Assembly (NCBI GenBank): GCA_029982755.1
Contig: JARRBR010000022.1
Location: forward strand, 1-33,252
Source of the DNA: Rhodocyclaceae bacterium
GTDB taxonomy: Bacteria > Pseudomonadota > Gammaproteobacteria > Burkholderiales > Rhodocyclaceae
DNA length: 33,252 bases
Direction: 5' to 3'
Below the pieces are notes generated by a model. That model made no database searches, had not been told where the DNA came from, and saw only the letters and a program-made list of their open reading frames with translations. Of the stretch, positions 22,289-31,106 are shown piece after piece (position 1 is the first letter of the stretch; each line of letters opens with the position of its first letter). Both the position numbers and the translations under genes were made by a program.

Positions 22289-23572
22289 TTACAGGTAGCC
22301 CAGCTTCCCCGGCAGCCACAGCGCGAGCTGCGGGAACACGATCATCAGCGTCAGCCCGGCGCCCATCGCCAGCACCAGCCAGATCACCCATTTGAAGGTC
22401 TCCTCCATGCCGATGCCGGCGATGCGCGAGGTGATCATCAGCGAGATCGCCATCGGCGGCGTGAACTGGCCGATGGCGAGGTTGATCGTCATCATCACCC
22501 CGAACCACACCAGGTCCCAGCCCATCGCCACCGCGATCGGTACCAGCAGCGGCAGCAGGATCAGGAAGATCGAGATCGCGTCGAGGAACATCCCCGCCGC
22601 AAGCAGCAGCAGGTTGATCGACAGCAGCATCAGCCATTCGCTCGAATGCAGTCCGACCAGCGCCTTGGCTGCGGCGTCGAAGATGCCCAGCGTGTTGCCC
22701 GCCCAGGCGAACACCGAGGCGATGCCGATGATCATCAGCACCACCGCCGACAGTTCGCCGGCCTCGACCAGGATGCGGAACAGGCCCCTGAAGCTGATGC
22801 TGCGATACACCACCATGCCGACGAAGATGCCGTAGGCTACCGCCACGACCGCCGCCTCGGTGGGGGTGAAGATGCCGGTGCGCAGGCCGCCGAGGATGAT
22901 CACCGGCGCCAGCAGGCCCCAGATCGCGTCGATGAAGCTCTTGCCCAGCGGCGGGCGCTCGGCCTTGTAGTCGCGGCCGAAGCCGTACCTGCGGCTGATG
23001 ACGATCGCCGGCACCAGCAGGCACAGCGCGGCCACCATGCCCGGGAACAGGCCGGCGGCGAACAGCGCCGGCACGGTCGCCGCCGGCACCATCACGCTGT
23101 AGACGATGAAGGCCACCGAGGGCGGGATCACGATCGCGGTCGAGCCCGAGGCCGCGATCAGGCCGGCCGAGAAGCCCTTCGGGTAGCCGCGCGCGATCAT
23201 CGACGGCAGCATCACCGCCGCCACCGCCGCCGCATCGGCCGGGCCGGAGCCCGAGATGCCGCCCAGCAGCATCGACACCAGCACCGCGACGACCGCCAGC
23301 GAGCCGGTCCATTCGCCGACGATCGCGGTGACGAAGCGCACCAGGCGCACCGCCACGCCGGAGCGCTCGAAGATCATGCCGGCGAGGATGAACATCGGAA
23401 TCGCGAGCAGCGGGTACTTGGCGATGCCGGCGTAGATGTTGGTCGGCACCGCGAGCTGGTCGAAGCCGGCCAGCGCCAGCACCGCGATGCTCGCCACGCC
23501 CAGGCCGGTGGCGAGCGGCATGCCCGCGACCAGCGCGAGCAGGAACAGGCCGATGAGGACGGTGCCGGTCAT
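22289..23572 (-). CDS. dctM: TRAP transporter large permease subunit
   Basis: 427-aa inner-membrane protein with about 12 hydrophobic segments. It has the DctM signatures PLATGLGVASI, KYPLLAIPMFILAGMIFERSG, GGISGSGPADAAAVAAVMLPSM and ASGSTAIVIPPSVAFIVY. It catalyses sodium-coupled uptake of an organic anion delivered by the binding protein. The start overlaps the small-subunit stop by 4 bases (ATGA), so the two are coupled. Length is standard (about 425-430 aa). Convergent with the TetR gene, with a 61-bp gap that shows no obvious terminator. Confidence 0.95.
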   Translation of the reverse strand: MTGTVLIGLFLLALVAGMPLATGLGVASIAVLALAGFDQLAVPTNIYAGIAKYPLLAIPMFILAGMIFERSGVAVRLVRFVTAIVGEWTGSLAVVAVLVSMLLGGISGSGPADAAAVAAVMLPSMIARGYPKGFSAGLIAASGSTAIVIPPSVAFIVYSVMVPAATVPALFAAGLFPGMVAALCLLVPAIVISRRYGFGRDYKAERPPLGKSFIDAIWGLLAPVIILGGLRTGIFTPTEAAVVAVAYGIFVGMVVYRSISFRGLFRILVEAGELSAVVLMIIGIASVFAWAGNTLGIFDAAAKALVGLHSSEWLMLLSINLLLLAAGMFLDAISIFLILLPLLVPIAVAMGWDLVWFGVMMTINLAIGQFTPPMAISLMITSRIAGIGMEETFKWVIWLVLAMGAGLTLMIVFPQLALWLPGKLGYL

Positions 23573-24099
23573 TGAACGGCCCTCCCCTCGCTACCCGACG
23601 CGTTTCCCGAGGGCGGCGAGGGCCTCCGCATGCGCGTGACGACCAGGCGCAGCACCAGCGCTACCGCCAGCACCGGCATCCACACGGTGTACCACCACTG
23701 CGGCACGCCGAGCGCGGGCGAGGTCTCTTCAAAACGGTACTGGTCCCACGTGAGCTTGCCCGCGTAGAAGGCGATGAAGGCGAACAGGCTGGCGGTGACC
23801 GCGAACGACAGCCACTCGGCCACGGCACGCGCGCCCGGCGGCAACTTGCGGACGAAGAAATCGACGCGGATGTGGCGGTCGAAGGCGAAGGCCGCCGATG
23901 AGCCGAGGAAGGACAGCACGATCAGCAGCGCGATCGAGAACTCCTCGGTCGCGGCGAAGGACTGCGAGGTGAAGTAGCGCGCCAGCACGTTGCCGAAGGT
24001 GATCAGCACGATCAGCCCCATCACGATGCCGGAGAGGGTCTGCTCGATCGTATACGGGGCGCTTGCTTCGGGTTCGTGCGGGGGCGATTCGGTGTTCAT
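23569..24099 (-). CDS. dctQ: TRAP transporter small permease subunit
   Basis: 176 aa from ATG 24099. A polar N-terminal tail is followed by four membrane helices (IEQTLSGIVMGLIVLITFGNVLARY; FSIALLIVLSFLGSSAAFAF; the SFAVTASLFAFIAFYAG segment; VWMPVLAVALVLRLVV). The FGNVLARYF and EFSIALLIVLSFLG blocks with a following DRHIRVDFF are typical of DctQ. It partners DctM in the membrane. Its ribosome-binding site is weak and lies right after an intrinsic terminator, so its level should be lower than that of the binding protein. Confidence 0.92.
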   Translation of the reverse strand: MNTESPPHEPEASAPYTIEQTLSGIVMGLIVLITFGNVLARYFTSQSFAATEEFSIALLIVLSFLGSSAAFAFDRHIRVDFFVRKLPPGARAVAEWLSFAVTASLFAFIAFYAGKLTWDQYRFEETSPALGVPQWWYTVWMPVLAVALVLRLVVTRMRRPSPPSGNASGSEGRAVQ

Positions 24100-24120
24100 G
24101 GACTCAGGATGCCTTCGGCG

Positions 24121-24160
24121 GAAAAAAGGCCGGACAGCCCGCGTGCGGCGCCGTCCGGCC
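24121..24160 (-). terminator. Rho-independent terminator inside the TRAP operon
   Basis: On the minus strand an 8-bp stem (GGCCGGAC/GTCCGGCC) with a 17-base GC-rich loop is directly followed by six T residues. It lies between the dctP stop (24180) and the dctQ start (24099). Partial read-through would give a high binding-protein to permease ratio, common in binding-protein-dependent uptake systems. Confidence 0.85.
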
Positions 24161-24179
24161 AGCTTGCTGCGTATGCGAC

Positions 24180-25211
24180 TCAGCGCTTGGCGATGTCTTC
24201 CTCGGCCTGCTTGACGAGGTCGCCGCCGATCTTCTCGGCCCACTCCTTGTACACGCCGGCGGTGGCGGCGCGGAAAGCGTCGCGCTCGGCGTCGGAGAGG
24301 CGCACGACGGCCACGCCGTTGGCCTCGATCTCCTTCAGCAGCGCATCGTCAGCCGCCGAGATGCCGGCGCGGGCGCGGGCGATCTCTTCCTTCGCGGCCT
24401 GCTGCGCGGCCTCGGACACCGCCTTGCGGTCGGCCTCGGACCACGAGTTCCACACGTTCTTGTTGACCACGAAGATCAGCGGGTCGGCGACGTAGCCCCA
24501 CAAGGTCAGGTGCTTCTGGCCCACGGTGTGCAGCTTGGCGGCGTTGAACACCGCGAGCGGGTTCTCCTGGCCGTCGACCGCGCCGGTGGCCATCGCCGGC
24601 TGGGCGTCGGCCCAGCTCATCTGCGTCGGGTTGGCGCCGAGCGCGTTGAAGGTGGCGAGGAAGAGCGGCGAGCCCACCACGCGCATCTTCATGCCCTTGA
24701 CGTCCTCGGGCGTACGGATCGGCTTCTTCGAGTTCGACGCCTCGCGGAAGCCGTTCTCGCCCCAGGCCAGCGGCACCACGTCGCGCTCGGCGAGGATCTC
24801 GAACATCCTGGCGCCGACGCGGCCCTGGGTCAGGGCGTCGATCGCCTTGTGATCGGGCATCAGGAAGGGCAGCGCGAACAGGTTCAGTTCCTTGACCTGC
24901 GGCGACCAGTTGATGGTCGAGCCCACCGCCATGTCGATGATGCCTTGGCGCAGCGCGGTGAATTCCTTGGTCTGGTCGCCCGACACCAGCGAGGTGCCCG
25001 GATAGACCTTGATCTTGATGCGGCCTTCGGTCTTCTCCGCCACCAGGTCGGCCCAGCGCTTGGCGCCCCAACCCCACGGGAAGGCCTCGCCGAGCACCGT
25101 GGAGAGCTTGTACTCGTCCTTGTACTGCTGGGCCGTGGCCGGCATCGAGAAGCCGAGCGCGGCCGAGGCGGCGAGGCCGGCAATGAGGGCGGTGAAGCGG
25201 CGTTTGTGCAT
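24180..25211 (-). CDS. dctP: TRAP transporter periplasmic substrate-binding protein (DctP family)
   Basis: 343 aa from ATG 25211 (GGAG about 9 nt upstream). The signal peptide ends at PATA before QQYKDEYK. Family blocks: LAEKTEGRIKIKVYPG-type strand, TALRQGIIDMAVG, FALPFLMPD, GENGFREASNSKKPIRTPEDVKGMKMRV with the carboxylate-binding arginine at residue 177, then NALGANPTQMSWADAQPAMATGAVDGQENPL. It captures an organic acid in the periplasm and hands it to DctQM. The ligand cannot be read from sequence; C4-dicarboxylates, keto acids and aromatic acids are all possible. First gene of the TRAP set, followed by a terminator. Confidence 0.94.
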   Translation of the reverse strand: MHKRRFTALIAGLAASAALGFSMPATAQQYKDEYKLSTVLGEAFPWGWGAKRWADLVAEKTEGRIKIKVYPGTSLVSGDQTKEFTALRQGIIDMAVGSTINWSPQVKELNLFALPFLMPDHKAIDALTQGRVGARMFEILAERDVVPLAWGENGFREASNSKKPIRTPEDVKGMKMRVVGSPLFLATFNALGANPTQMSWADAQPAMATGAVDGQENPLAVFNAAKLHTVGQKHLTLWGYVADPLIFVVNKNVWNSWSEADRKAVSEAAQQAAKEEIARARAGISAADDALLKEIEANGVAVVRLSDAERDAFRAATAGVYKEWAEKIGGDLVKQAEEDIAKR

Positions 25212-25293
25212 GAGGCGGTCTCCGTGTTGTGCTTGTCGTTCCGGTCCCGGTGCACGCGGCACGGGCCCCGGAGGGTGGGAAAGAGGATCGATT

Positions 25294-26193
25294 CTACAAA
25301 CCCGGGCGCCCCGCGGCCAGCGCACGATCCAGGAATTCCACCAGGCGCCCCATGTGGTGCTCGAGCTCGGCGAAGGATTCGTGATCCCCGGACACGGTCA
25401 TCAACTCGACCGGCGTGTCGCCGCGCGCGGCGAAGATCTGCCGCGCCTCGTCGATCGGCACCACCGCGTCATCCTCGCCGTGCACCAGCAGCACCGGGCG
25501 GCGGATGCGCGCGATCGTGGCGACCGGCGCGATGTCGTCGAAGCGGTGGCCGATGGTCTTCTCGACGTAGCCGAGGATGTAGCGGCCGAGCGGCTTCTCC
25601 GGAATGCGCTTGGCCGCCAGCCAGCGCCGCATCATCGCCGCCGGATGCGAGAAGGCCGCGACGCTGACCACCGCCGCGACCTGCGGCGTGCGTGCGGCGG
25701 CCAGCAGCACCGCGCCCGCCCCCACCGAATGGCCGAGCAGGGCGATGCGCGCCGGGTCGACGCCGGCGCGGGTGGCGAGCCAGGCGAAGGCGTGCTCGGC
25801 GTCCTCGGCGAAGCGCGGCAGCGAGGCGAAGCTGTCGTCGTCGCTGGCGCCGTGGCAGCGGGCATCGACGAACAGGGTGGCGAAGCCGGCCTCGTGCAGC
25901 GGCCGCGCGAGCGGCAGCATCAGCGCCGCGTTGCCGCCCCAGCCGTGCATCACGACAACCGCCGGCGCGGCCGCGGCGTCCGGCGCCGGGATGAACCACG
26001 CGTGCAGCGTCCTGCCGTTGGCAGTGGCGATGCGCACGGTGTCGAAACCCAGGTCGAGCGCGCCCGGATCGGTATGGTGCGCCACCCGCGGCGCCGCCAG
26101 CCCCTTGCGGATCCCCCAATGCACCAGCGCCCGCCCGCCGGCCAGCGTCGCCGCGCCGGCGGTGAAGGCGGTGATCAGTCGGGGTGCGCCCAT
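25294..26193 (-). CDS. Alpha/beta hydrolase (serine hydrolase)
   Basis: 299 aa with a hydrophobic N-terminal segment (about 7-27) that may anchor it to the membrane. Oxyanion motif HGWGG is at 83-87, the nucleophile elbow GHSVGAG at 154-160 with Ser156, the acid residue in HGEDDAVVP (Asp241 or Asp242), and the catalytic His271 in SGDHESF. The layout is that of dienelactone-hydrolase/BAAT-like or peptidase S9-type esterases; the substrate is unknown. The start ATG is preceded by AGGAGG at ideal distance. It follows the thioredoxin-like gene by 10 bp and lies 82 bp before dctP. Confidence 0.9.
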   Translation of the reverse strand: MGAPRLITAFTAGAATLAGGRALVHWGIRKGLAAPRVAHHTDPGALDLGFDTVRIATANGRTLHAWFIPAPDAAAAPAVVVMHGWGGNAALMLPLARPLHEAGFATLFVDARCHGASDDDSFASLPRFAEDAEHAFAWLATRAGVDPARIALLGHSVGAGAVLLAAARTPQVAAVVSVAAFSHPAAMMRRWLAAKRIPEKPLGRYILGYVEKTIGHRFDDIAPVATIARIRRPVLLVHGEDDAVVPIDEARQIFAARGDTPVELMTVSGDHESFAELEHHMGRLVEFLDRALAAGRPGL

Positions 26194-26203
26194 GTCGTCC
26201 TCC

Positions 26204-26884
26204 TCAGCCGCTCAGGCCCGCCCACCACAGGCGCGCGCGCAGCCCCCAGCCAGTGGTGTAGCCGAGCGACACCGAGCGGATCGCACCCGCCGCATCGACC
26301 ACCACGAAGGCGGGCACGCCGCGCAGGCCGTAGGTCTGGGCGATGCTGCCGTCGGCGTCGATGGCAGTGGTCCACCCGAGGCCGCGCGCGGCGAGCACGT
26401 TCGCCACCGCCGCCGCATCGCCCGACTGCATGGCGACGGTGAGCACCGGATGATCGGCCTGCACGCCGTCGATCGTGCCCTGCTGCGCGGTGCAGATCGG
26501 GCACCATTCGGCCCAGAAATACACCCCGACCGCCTCGCCCGGATGCGCCGCGCGCCAGGCGGCGAGGCTCAGCGCCCGACCGTCGGCGCCGACGGTGGCG
26601 AAATCGGGCGCCGGACCGGCCGGCACGTCGCGCGCCATCCAGGCCTGGATGGCGAGGAAGATGCCGACGAAGAGCGCGAGGTCCACCGCCCAGCGCCGCC
26701 AGCGCGGCGGCTTGCGGACGGCTGGCGCCCCAGCGGGTCCGGCGTCCGCGAGCGAACCCGCTCCCGCTCCGTGCTCGCCGCTCGCGGACCGGGCGACGGC
26801 AGCGCTCGTCTTGCCAGCATCCGACTGCGCTGGCCGATCGGGTGCGGATTGCGGTCTGGGGGCGTCGTCGTTCACCGGCGTCAT
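26204..26884 (-). CDS. Membrane-anchored thioredoxin-like protein (TlpA/ScsD type)
   Basis: 226 aa. An extended Ala/Pro/Asp-rich cytoplasmic N-terminus (1-60) leads to RKPPRWRRW and one membrane helix (about 66-83), then a periplasmic thioredoxin fold with active site WCPIC (Cys128, Cys131) and a cis-proline context GLRGVPAFVVVD. It should act as a periplasmic disulfide reductase or oxidase in the DsbE/TlpA group. The start codon overlaps the stop of the upstream membrane hydrolase gene by 4 bases (ATGA), so the two are coupled. The long low-complexity leader is unusual. The CPxC middle residues suggest ScsD-like rather than cytochrome-maturation activity, with moderate certainty. Confidence 0.9.
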   Translation of the reverse strand: MTPVNDDAPRPQSAPDRPAQSDAGKTSAAVARSASGEHGAGAGSLADAGPAGAPAVRKPPRWRRWAVDLALFVGIFLAIQAWMARDVPAGPAPDFATVGADGRALSLAAWRAAHPGEAVGVYFWAEWCPICTAQQGTIDGVQADHPVLTVAMQSGDAAAVANVLAARGLGWTTAIDADGSIAQTYGLRGVPAFVVVDAAGAIRSVSLGYTTGWGLRARLWWAGLSG

Positions 26885-27981
26885 CGTACGTCGATCCAGC
26901 GCCGCACGTCGCCCTCGCGCTCGAACAGGCGCCATTGCCCGCCGCTGCCGCAAAGGCCGTAGATGAAGGGTTCGCGCCCGCGCCCCGGGGTCACGAAGCG
27001 CAGGTCGCGGAAGGCGGCGCAGACCTGGCCGCTGGCGTCGTGCTCGACGTGGTCGAGCACCGGGAACATGGCGAACCAGCGGAAGAAGGCGAAGTCCTCG
27101 GCCCCCCACACCTTCTCGGCGAGTTCGCGGCCGTCGCCGTTGCCGAAGCGCTCGGCCACCTGCCATTGCGCCATCGCCACCGGCTGGTAGGGCGCGGAGA
27201 AGCGGCGGATGAAGTTGTCGTCCGCGGTGGCGACGAGCGGCGCGCTGCGCCGGGTGTTGACGTGGGCGTAGTGGTAGCGCTCGCCGTCGAACACGATCGC
27301 GGTCCAGTTGAAGGGCGAGGCCGGGCGCGGCGCGGCATCGACCTCGACCGCCGCGATGCCCTGCGTGGCGGCGTAGGCGCGCGCGACCTCGATCGCCTCG
27401 CCGCGCCCGATCGCATGCACACCCACCCAGGCAGCGAGCAGCACCAGCGCGCTCGCCGCCGGCACCCGGCTCGTGCGCCACAGCGCGCTCGCCAGCAGGC
27501 CGGCGAGGATGATGCCGGTGAAGGGCAGGTCGATGATGAAGGTCGTGCCCCAGCCGAAGCGGCGGTCGGACAAGGGCGCGAGGATCATGGTGCCGAACTG
27601 GGTGATCAGGTCGCCGAGGATGTGCACGCAGAGCGCGCTGCACACCACGAGGTAGAAGCTGCGCCAGCCTGCGCCCGGCCGCCCACCGCGCCGCCAGAAG
27701 CGCGCCAGCAGCCAGGCGATCGCCAGGCCCCACAGCGGCAGCAGGAGCAGCGAGTGGGTGACGCCGCGGTGGCCACGCAGGTAGGTGAGCTCGGAGATCC
27801 AGCCGAGCACGAAGTCGAGGTCGGGGAAGGTCGCCGCCACCGTGCCGGCGACCACCATCTGCCATACGGCCGGCTGCGGGGCATGCGCGGGCGCGGCCCC
27901 GGCCGCGGCGGGCGGGATGCGACGTCCGGCGAGCACGCGGCCGACGAGGGCGCCCGAGAGGGCATGGGTCAGTGTGTCCAT
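26881..27981 (-). CDS. DUF457/YdjM-like membrane-bound metal-dependent hydrolase
   Basis: 366 aa. It starts with MDTLTHALSGALVG, the signature of this inner-membrane family. Candidate metal ligands are His6, Asp54 and Asp56 (FPDLDF), His71 and His76 (HRGVTHS), and His120 and Asp124 (CVHILGDLIT), spread over membrane helices. The last 200 residues are a soluble domain with a FNWTAIVFDGERYHYAHVNT block. E. coli YdjM is a LexA-regulated relative; the reaction is not known for most members. It lies 73 bp after the phosphotransferase/kinase fusion gene and overlaps the thioredoxin-like gene by 4 bp. Confidence 0.9.
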   Translation of the reverse strand: MDTLTHALSGALVGRVLAGRRIPPAAAGAAPAHAPQPAVWQMVVAGTVAATFPDLDFVLGWISELTYLRGHRGVTHSLLLLPLWGLAIAWLLARFWRRGGRPGAGWRSFYLVVCSALCVHILGDLITQFGTMILAPLSDRRFGWGTTFIIDLPFTGIILAGLLASALWRTSRVPAASALVLLAAWVGVHAIGRGEAIEVARAYAATQGIAAVEVDAAPRPASPFNWTAIVFDGERYHYAHVNTRRSAPLVATADDNFIRRFSAPYQPVAMAQWQVAERFGNGDGRELAEKVWGAEDFAFFRWFAMFPVLDHVEHDASGQVCAAFRDLRFVTPGRGREPFIYGLCGSGGQWRLFEREGDVRRWIDVR

Positions 27982-28054
27982 CGAGTCCTGAATGTTTCGT
28001 GTTCGTCCGCCCGGCGGGGGCGCCAGCTCCGCGACGCCGGCGCGCGCAGCGTGG

Positions 28055-29701
28055 CTAGGGGCCCGGCGCGTCCGCCGCCAGCGCCCCGGGCCACAGGCGG
28101 ACGAGCGCGGGCAACAGGCGGCGCCAGTCCGGCGCCGAGCCGGTATCGATCGGCAGCACGCGCGCGAGTTCCTCGGTTTCGAACGCTTCGCGCGTGCGAA
28201 GTTGCGTCGCCAGCACCGCCTCGTCGGCCTCGGAGGCGTCGCCGCCGGCGGCGAGGCGGCTGCGCACGCGCGCCTGCAGGACCTCCGGCGGCGCATCGAA
28301 GGCGAGGATCGCGAAGGGCACGCCGAGCGCGGTGGCGAGCTCGGCGAAGGCCCGGCGCTGGGCGCACTTGAGGAAGGTCGCATCGACCAGCACCGGATAG
28401 CCCGCCTCGACCACGGCGCGCGCGAGTTCGGCCAGCCGGGCGTAGGTACGCGCGCCGGCCTCGGCGGTGTACAGCCCGCCGCCGAGGGCCGAGCCGCTCG
28501 CCGCCTCGGCGTCGAGGCCGAACAGGCGCTTGCGCTCGACGTCGGCACGCACGCGGATCACGCCGCACCGCTCCAGCAAGGGGAACGACTGGCTGGTCTT
28601 GCCCGCGCCCGACACGCCACTGGCGATCAACAGCGCCGGCGCGGGCGTCCGCATCGGGGCCGCGGCGAGCGCGAGATAGCGCGCGCATTCGGCCAAGCTC
28701 TCCACGCGCGCCTCGCCCGCCACCTGCGCGGCGCGGATGGCGGCGATCTTGGCGCGCACCATCGCACGGTAGCTCAGGTACCAGGGCAGCACGCGCAGCC
28801 CGGCGTAATCGCCGCTGCGCTCCAGCCAGGCGTTGAGGAAACGCCAGCCCAGTGCCGGACGGCCGCGCGCCTGCAGGTCCATGACCAGGAAGGCGATGTC
28901 GGCGACGACATCGGTCCACCGCAGCGCGGCGCTGAACTCGATGCCGTCGAACAGCCGCGGCTCGCCATCGAGCACGATCAGGTTGCCCAGATGCAGGTCG
29001 CCGTGGCACTCGCGCACCCGGCCCTCCGCGAGGCGCGCGTCGAACACCGGCGCCAGCGCGGCGAACTGCGCCTCGGCCCAGGACTCGACGCGCACGAGCT
29101 CGGCGAGCAGGGCAGGTGCGTCGAGCCGCGCCGGCGACAGCAAGTCGCGCAGCTGCGCGAAGTTCTGCCGCACCGGGGCGTGCACCGCTGCCGCATCGCC
29201 GAAACCCTGCCCCGGCTGCGCCACCGCCGCCGCGGCATGGAAATCCGCCACATGACGGGCGAGGCGGTCGAACAGCACCGGCTCGAGCCGCCCTGCTTCG
29301 AGCAGCGCGGCAAACAGCGCCGACTGCTCGAAGCGGCGCATGCGGACCAGGTAGTCGAGCGGCGTTTCTTCCGCGGCCAGCTCGCCGGCCGCCTCCGGCT
29401 CGCCCACTCGCACGCCCTGCGCGCTGCGCCACACCGGCACGACCGCCTCGTACAGCATCGGCGCGGTGCGCCGGTTGAGCCGCAGTTCCGCCTCGCACGC
29501 CTCGCGGCGGCGTTCCACCGTGCTGAAATCCAGGAAACCGAGATCGAGCGGCTTCTTCAGCTTCCATGCATGCTCGCCGGCGAGCAGCACCCAGGAGATG
29601 TGCGTCTCGATCAGCTCCACCCCGTCCGCCGAATCCGGCAGCACACCGGGCTGCAACAGCGCCCGCACCAGCCCGCCCTCGCCGTCCGCCTGCCTTCGCA
29701 T
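28055..29701 (-). CDS. Aminoglycoside-phosphotransferase-like / P-loop kinase fusion
   Basis: 548 aa from ATG 29701, chosen because GGAGGA lies 8 nt upstream and the following residues align with the expected N-terminus. Upstream in-frame ATGs at 29722, 29737 and 29740 are possible but have weaker sites. The N-terminal half is an APH-type kinase fold: THISWVLLAGEHAWKLKKPLDLGFLDFS, the catalytic loop CHGDLHLGNL (His233, Asp235), then a metal-binding FDGIEFS. The C-terminal half is a zeta-toxin/gluconate-kinase-like P-loop ATPase with SGVSGAGKTS (Walker lysine 368) and DATFLKCAQRRAF. The fusion is widespread in proteobacteria and is not a known resistance determinant. Substrate unknown. Likely first gene of the minus-strand run toward dctP. 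Confidence 0.88.
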   Translation of the reverse strand: MRRQADGEGGLVRALLQPGVLPDSADGVELIETHISWVLLAGEHAWKLKKPLDLGFLDFSTVERRREACEAELRLNRRTAPMLYEAVVPVWRSAQGVRVGEPEAAGELAAEETPLDYLVRMRRFEQSALFAALLEAGRLEPVLFDRLARHVADFHAAAAVAQPGQGFGDAAAVHAPVRQNFAQLRDLLSPARLDAPALLAELVRVESWAEAQFAALAPVFDARLAEGRVRECHGDLHLGNLIVLDGEPRLFDGIEFSAALRWTDVVADIAFLVMDLQARGRPALGWRFLNAWLERSGDYAGLRVLPWYLSYRAMVRAKIAAIRAAQVAGEARVESLAECARYLALAAAPMRTPAPALLIASGVSGAGKTSQSFPLLERCGVIRVRADVERKRLFGLDAEAASGSALGGGLYTAEAGARTYARLAELARAVVEAGYPVLVDATFLKCAQRRAFAELATALGVPFAILAFDAPPEVLQARVRSRLAAGGDASEADEAVLATQLRTREAFETEELARVLPIDTGSAPDWRRLLPALVRLWPGALAADAPGP

Positions 29702-29835
29702 GCCACCGCTCCTCCGCTTCATGCCCTTGCCCTGCATCATGGACAGAGGAAGTGAAGCGGGCAATGATGATGACGATTCGCGCGCCGCGCACTTGCCGTG
29801 CATTTGCCACCCATTCACCGCCCCAAGGAGGCTCC

Positions 29836-30192
29836 ATGAGCACCGGAAACCGCCTGACCGACGCCCCGCCGCGCGTCGAGAACCTCGCGCAGATGCTGCA
29901 GTTCCAGGACAAGGCCATCGTCAGCCGCATGCTGGTGAAGAACGCCGCCGGCAGCGTGACGCTGTTCGCCTTCGACGCCGGCGAGGGGCTGAGCGAGCAC
30001 ACCGCGCCCTTCGATGCGCTGGTGATCGGCGTCGAGGGCCGCGCCGAGGTGCTGCTCGGCGGTGAGCACCACGACCTGGGCGCCGGCGACACCCTGCTCA
30101 TGCCGGCCAACGTGCCGCACGCGATCACCCCCACCGAGCCGTTCAAGATGCTGCTGGTGATGCTGCGCAGTCCGGCCGAAGCGGCAAAGTGA
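29836..30192 (+). CDS. Small cupin-domain protein
   Basis: 118-aa single-domain cupin. The two motifs read GLSEHTAPFDALVIGVEGRA and PANVPHAITPTEPFKM. The expected metal ligands are partly present: His in SEHTA, Asp in place of the second ligand, and His in PHA. The fold is convincing, but catalysis is not assured. A strong AAGGAGG lies just before the ATG. The stop overlaps the GTG of the methyltransferase gene by 4 bases, so the two are co-translated. Divergent from the kinase fusion gene. Substrate or role unknown. Confidence 0.88.
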   Translation: MSTGNRLTDAPPRVENLAQMLQFQDKAIVSRMLVKNAAGSVTLFAFDAGEGLSEHTAPFDALVIGVEGRAEVLLGGEHHDLGAGDTLLMPANVPHAITPTEPFKMLLVMLRSPAEAAK

Positions 30193-31076
30193 GCGCCACG
30201 CCGTTCACCGCCCTGGCCTGCCCGCTCGACGGCGCACCGCTGCAGCGCAGCGGCGCGAGCTGGCGATGCGCCGCCGGCCACTGCTTCGACCTCGCCGCCC
30301 AGGGTTACGTGAACCTGCTGCCGGTGCAGAACAAGCGCTCGCGCGATCCGGGCGACAGCAAGGAGATGGTCGCCGCGCGCCGCCGCTTCCTCGAGGCCGG
30401 GCATTACCGGCCGATCGCCGACGCGGTCGCGGCCGCGGTGCTCGACGGTGCGCCCGCCGACCGGACGCTGGCCTGCCTCGATGCCGGCTGCGGCGAGGGC
30501 TACTACCTGCGCCAGCTCGCCGCCGCGGCCGGTGCGGCGCACCGGCTCGCGCTGCTCGGCCTCGACATCTCGAAATGGGCGGTGCAGGCGGCCGCGAAAC
30601 GGGATCTGCAGGACGCCCGCGGCACGGCCGGCGCCACCGCGAATCCATGCGCCGCCTGGGTCGTCGGCAGCAACGCCGGCCTGCCGGTGCTGCCCGCCAC
30701 GCTCGACCGCGTGCTGTGCATGTTCGGCTTTCCGGTCTATCCGGAGTTCGCCCGCGTGCTGCGCCCCGGTGGCGAGTTGCTGCAGGTCGATGCCGGCCCC
30801 GACCATCTGCGCGAGCTGCGCGAGGTCATCTACCCGGTGCTCAAACCCGAGCGCCCCGCCGAGCGCTTGGCGCCGGGGGGCTTCGTTCATCTCGGCACCG
30901 AAACGCTGCGCTCACGCATCCACGTCGACGGCAACGCGCAGATCGCCGACCTGCTGGCGATGACCCCCCATCTCTACCGCGCCAGCGCCGAAGGCCGCGC
31001 ACGCGCGGCGGCCCTGAACACGCTGACGATGACGGTGGACGTGCGCCTGGCGCGCTACCGGCGCATGGACGCCTGA
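30189..31076 (+). CDS. rlmA: RlmA-like 23S rRNA (guanine-N1)-methyltransferase
   Basis: 295 aa from GTG 30189, which overlaps the cupin stop (GTGA). An N-terminal zinc-finger-like region precedes GYVNLLPVQNKRSRDPGDSKEMVAARR, a near-signature stretch for RlmA/RrmA. Next comes a class I SAM methyltransferase with motif I CLDAGCGEGYYL and the LGLDISKWAVQAAAKR block. E. coli RlmA modifies G745 of 23S rRNA. Of the four usual zinc ligands, Cys11, Cys27 and His31 are present but the second is Asp14 (CPLD in place of CPLC), while an extra Cys32 follows His31. The enzyme should still bind SAM; zinc binding may be altered. Confidence 0.92.
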   Translation: MSATPFTALACPLDGAPLQRSGASWRCAAGHCFDLAAQGYVNLLPVQNKRSRDPGDSKEMVAARRRFLEAGHYRPIADAVAAAVLDGAPADRTLACLDAGCGEGYYLRQLAAAAGAAHRLALLGLDISKWAVQAAAKRDLQDARGTAGATANPCAAWVVGSNAGLPVLPATLDRVLCMFGFPVYPEFARVLRPGGELLQVDAGPDHLRELREVIYPVLKPERPAERLAPGGFVHLGTETLRSRIHVDGNAQIADLLAMTPHLYRASAEGRARAAALNTLTMTVDVRLARYRRMDA

Positions 31077-31106
31077 GGCGCTGCGCCGATCTGCTCGCAC
31101 CCCACA

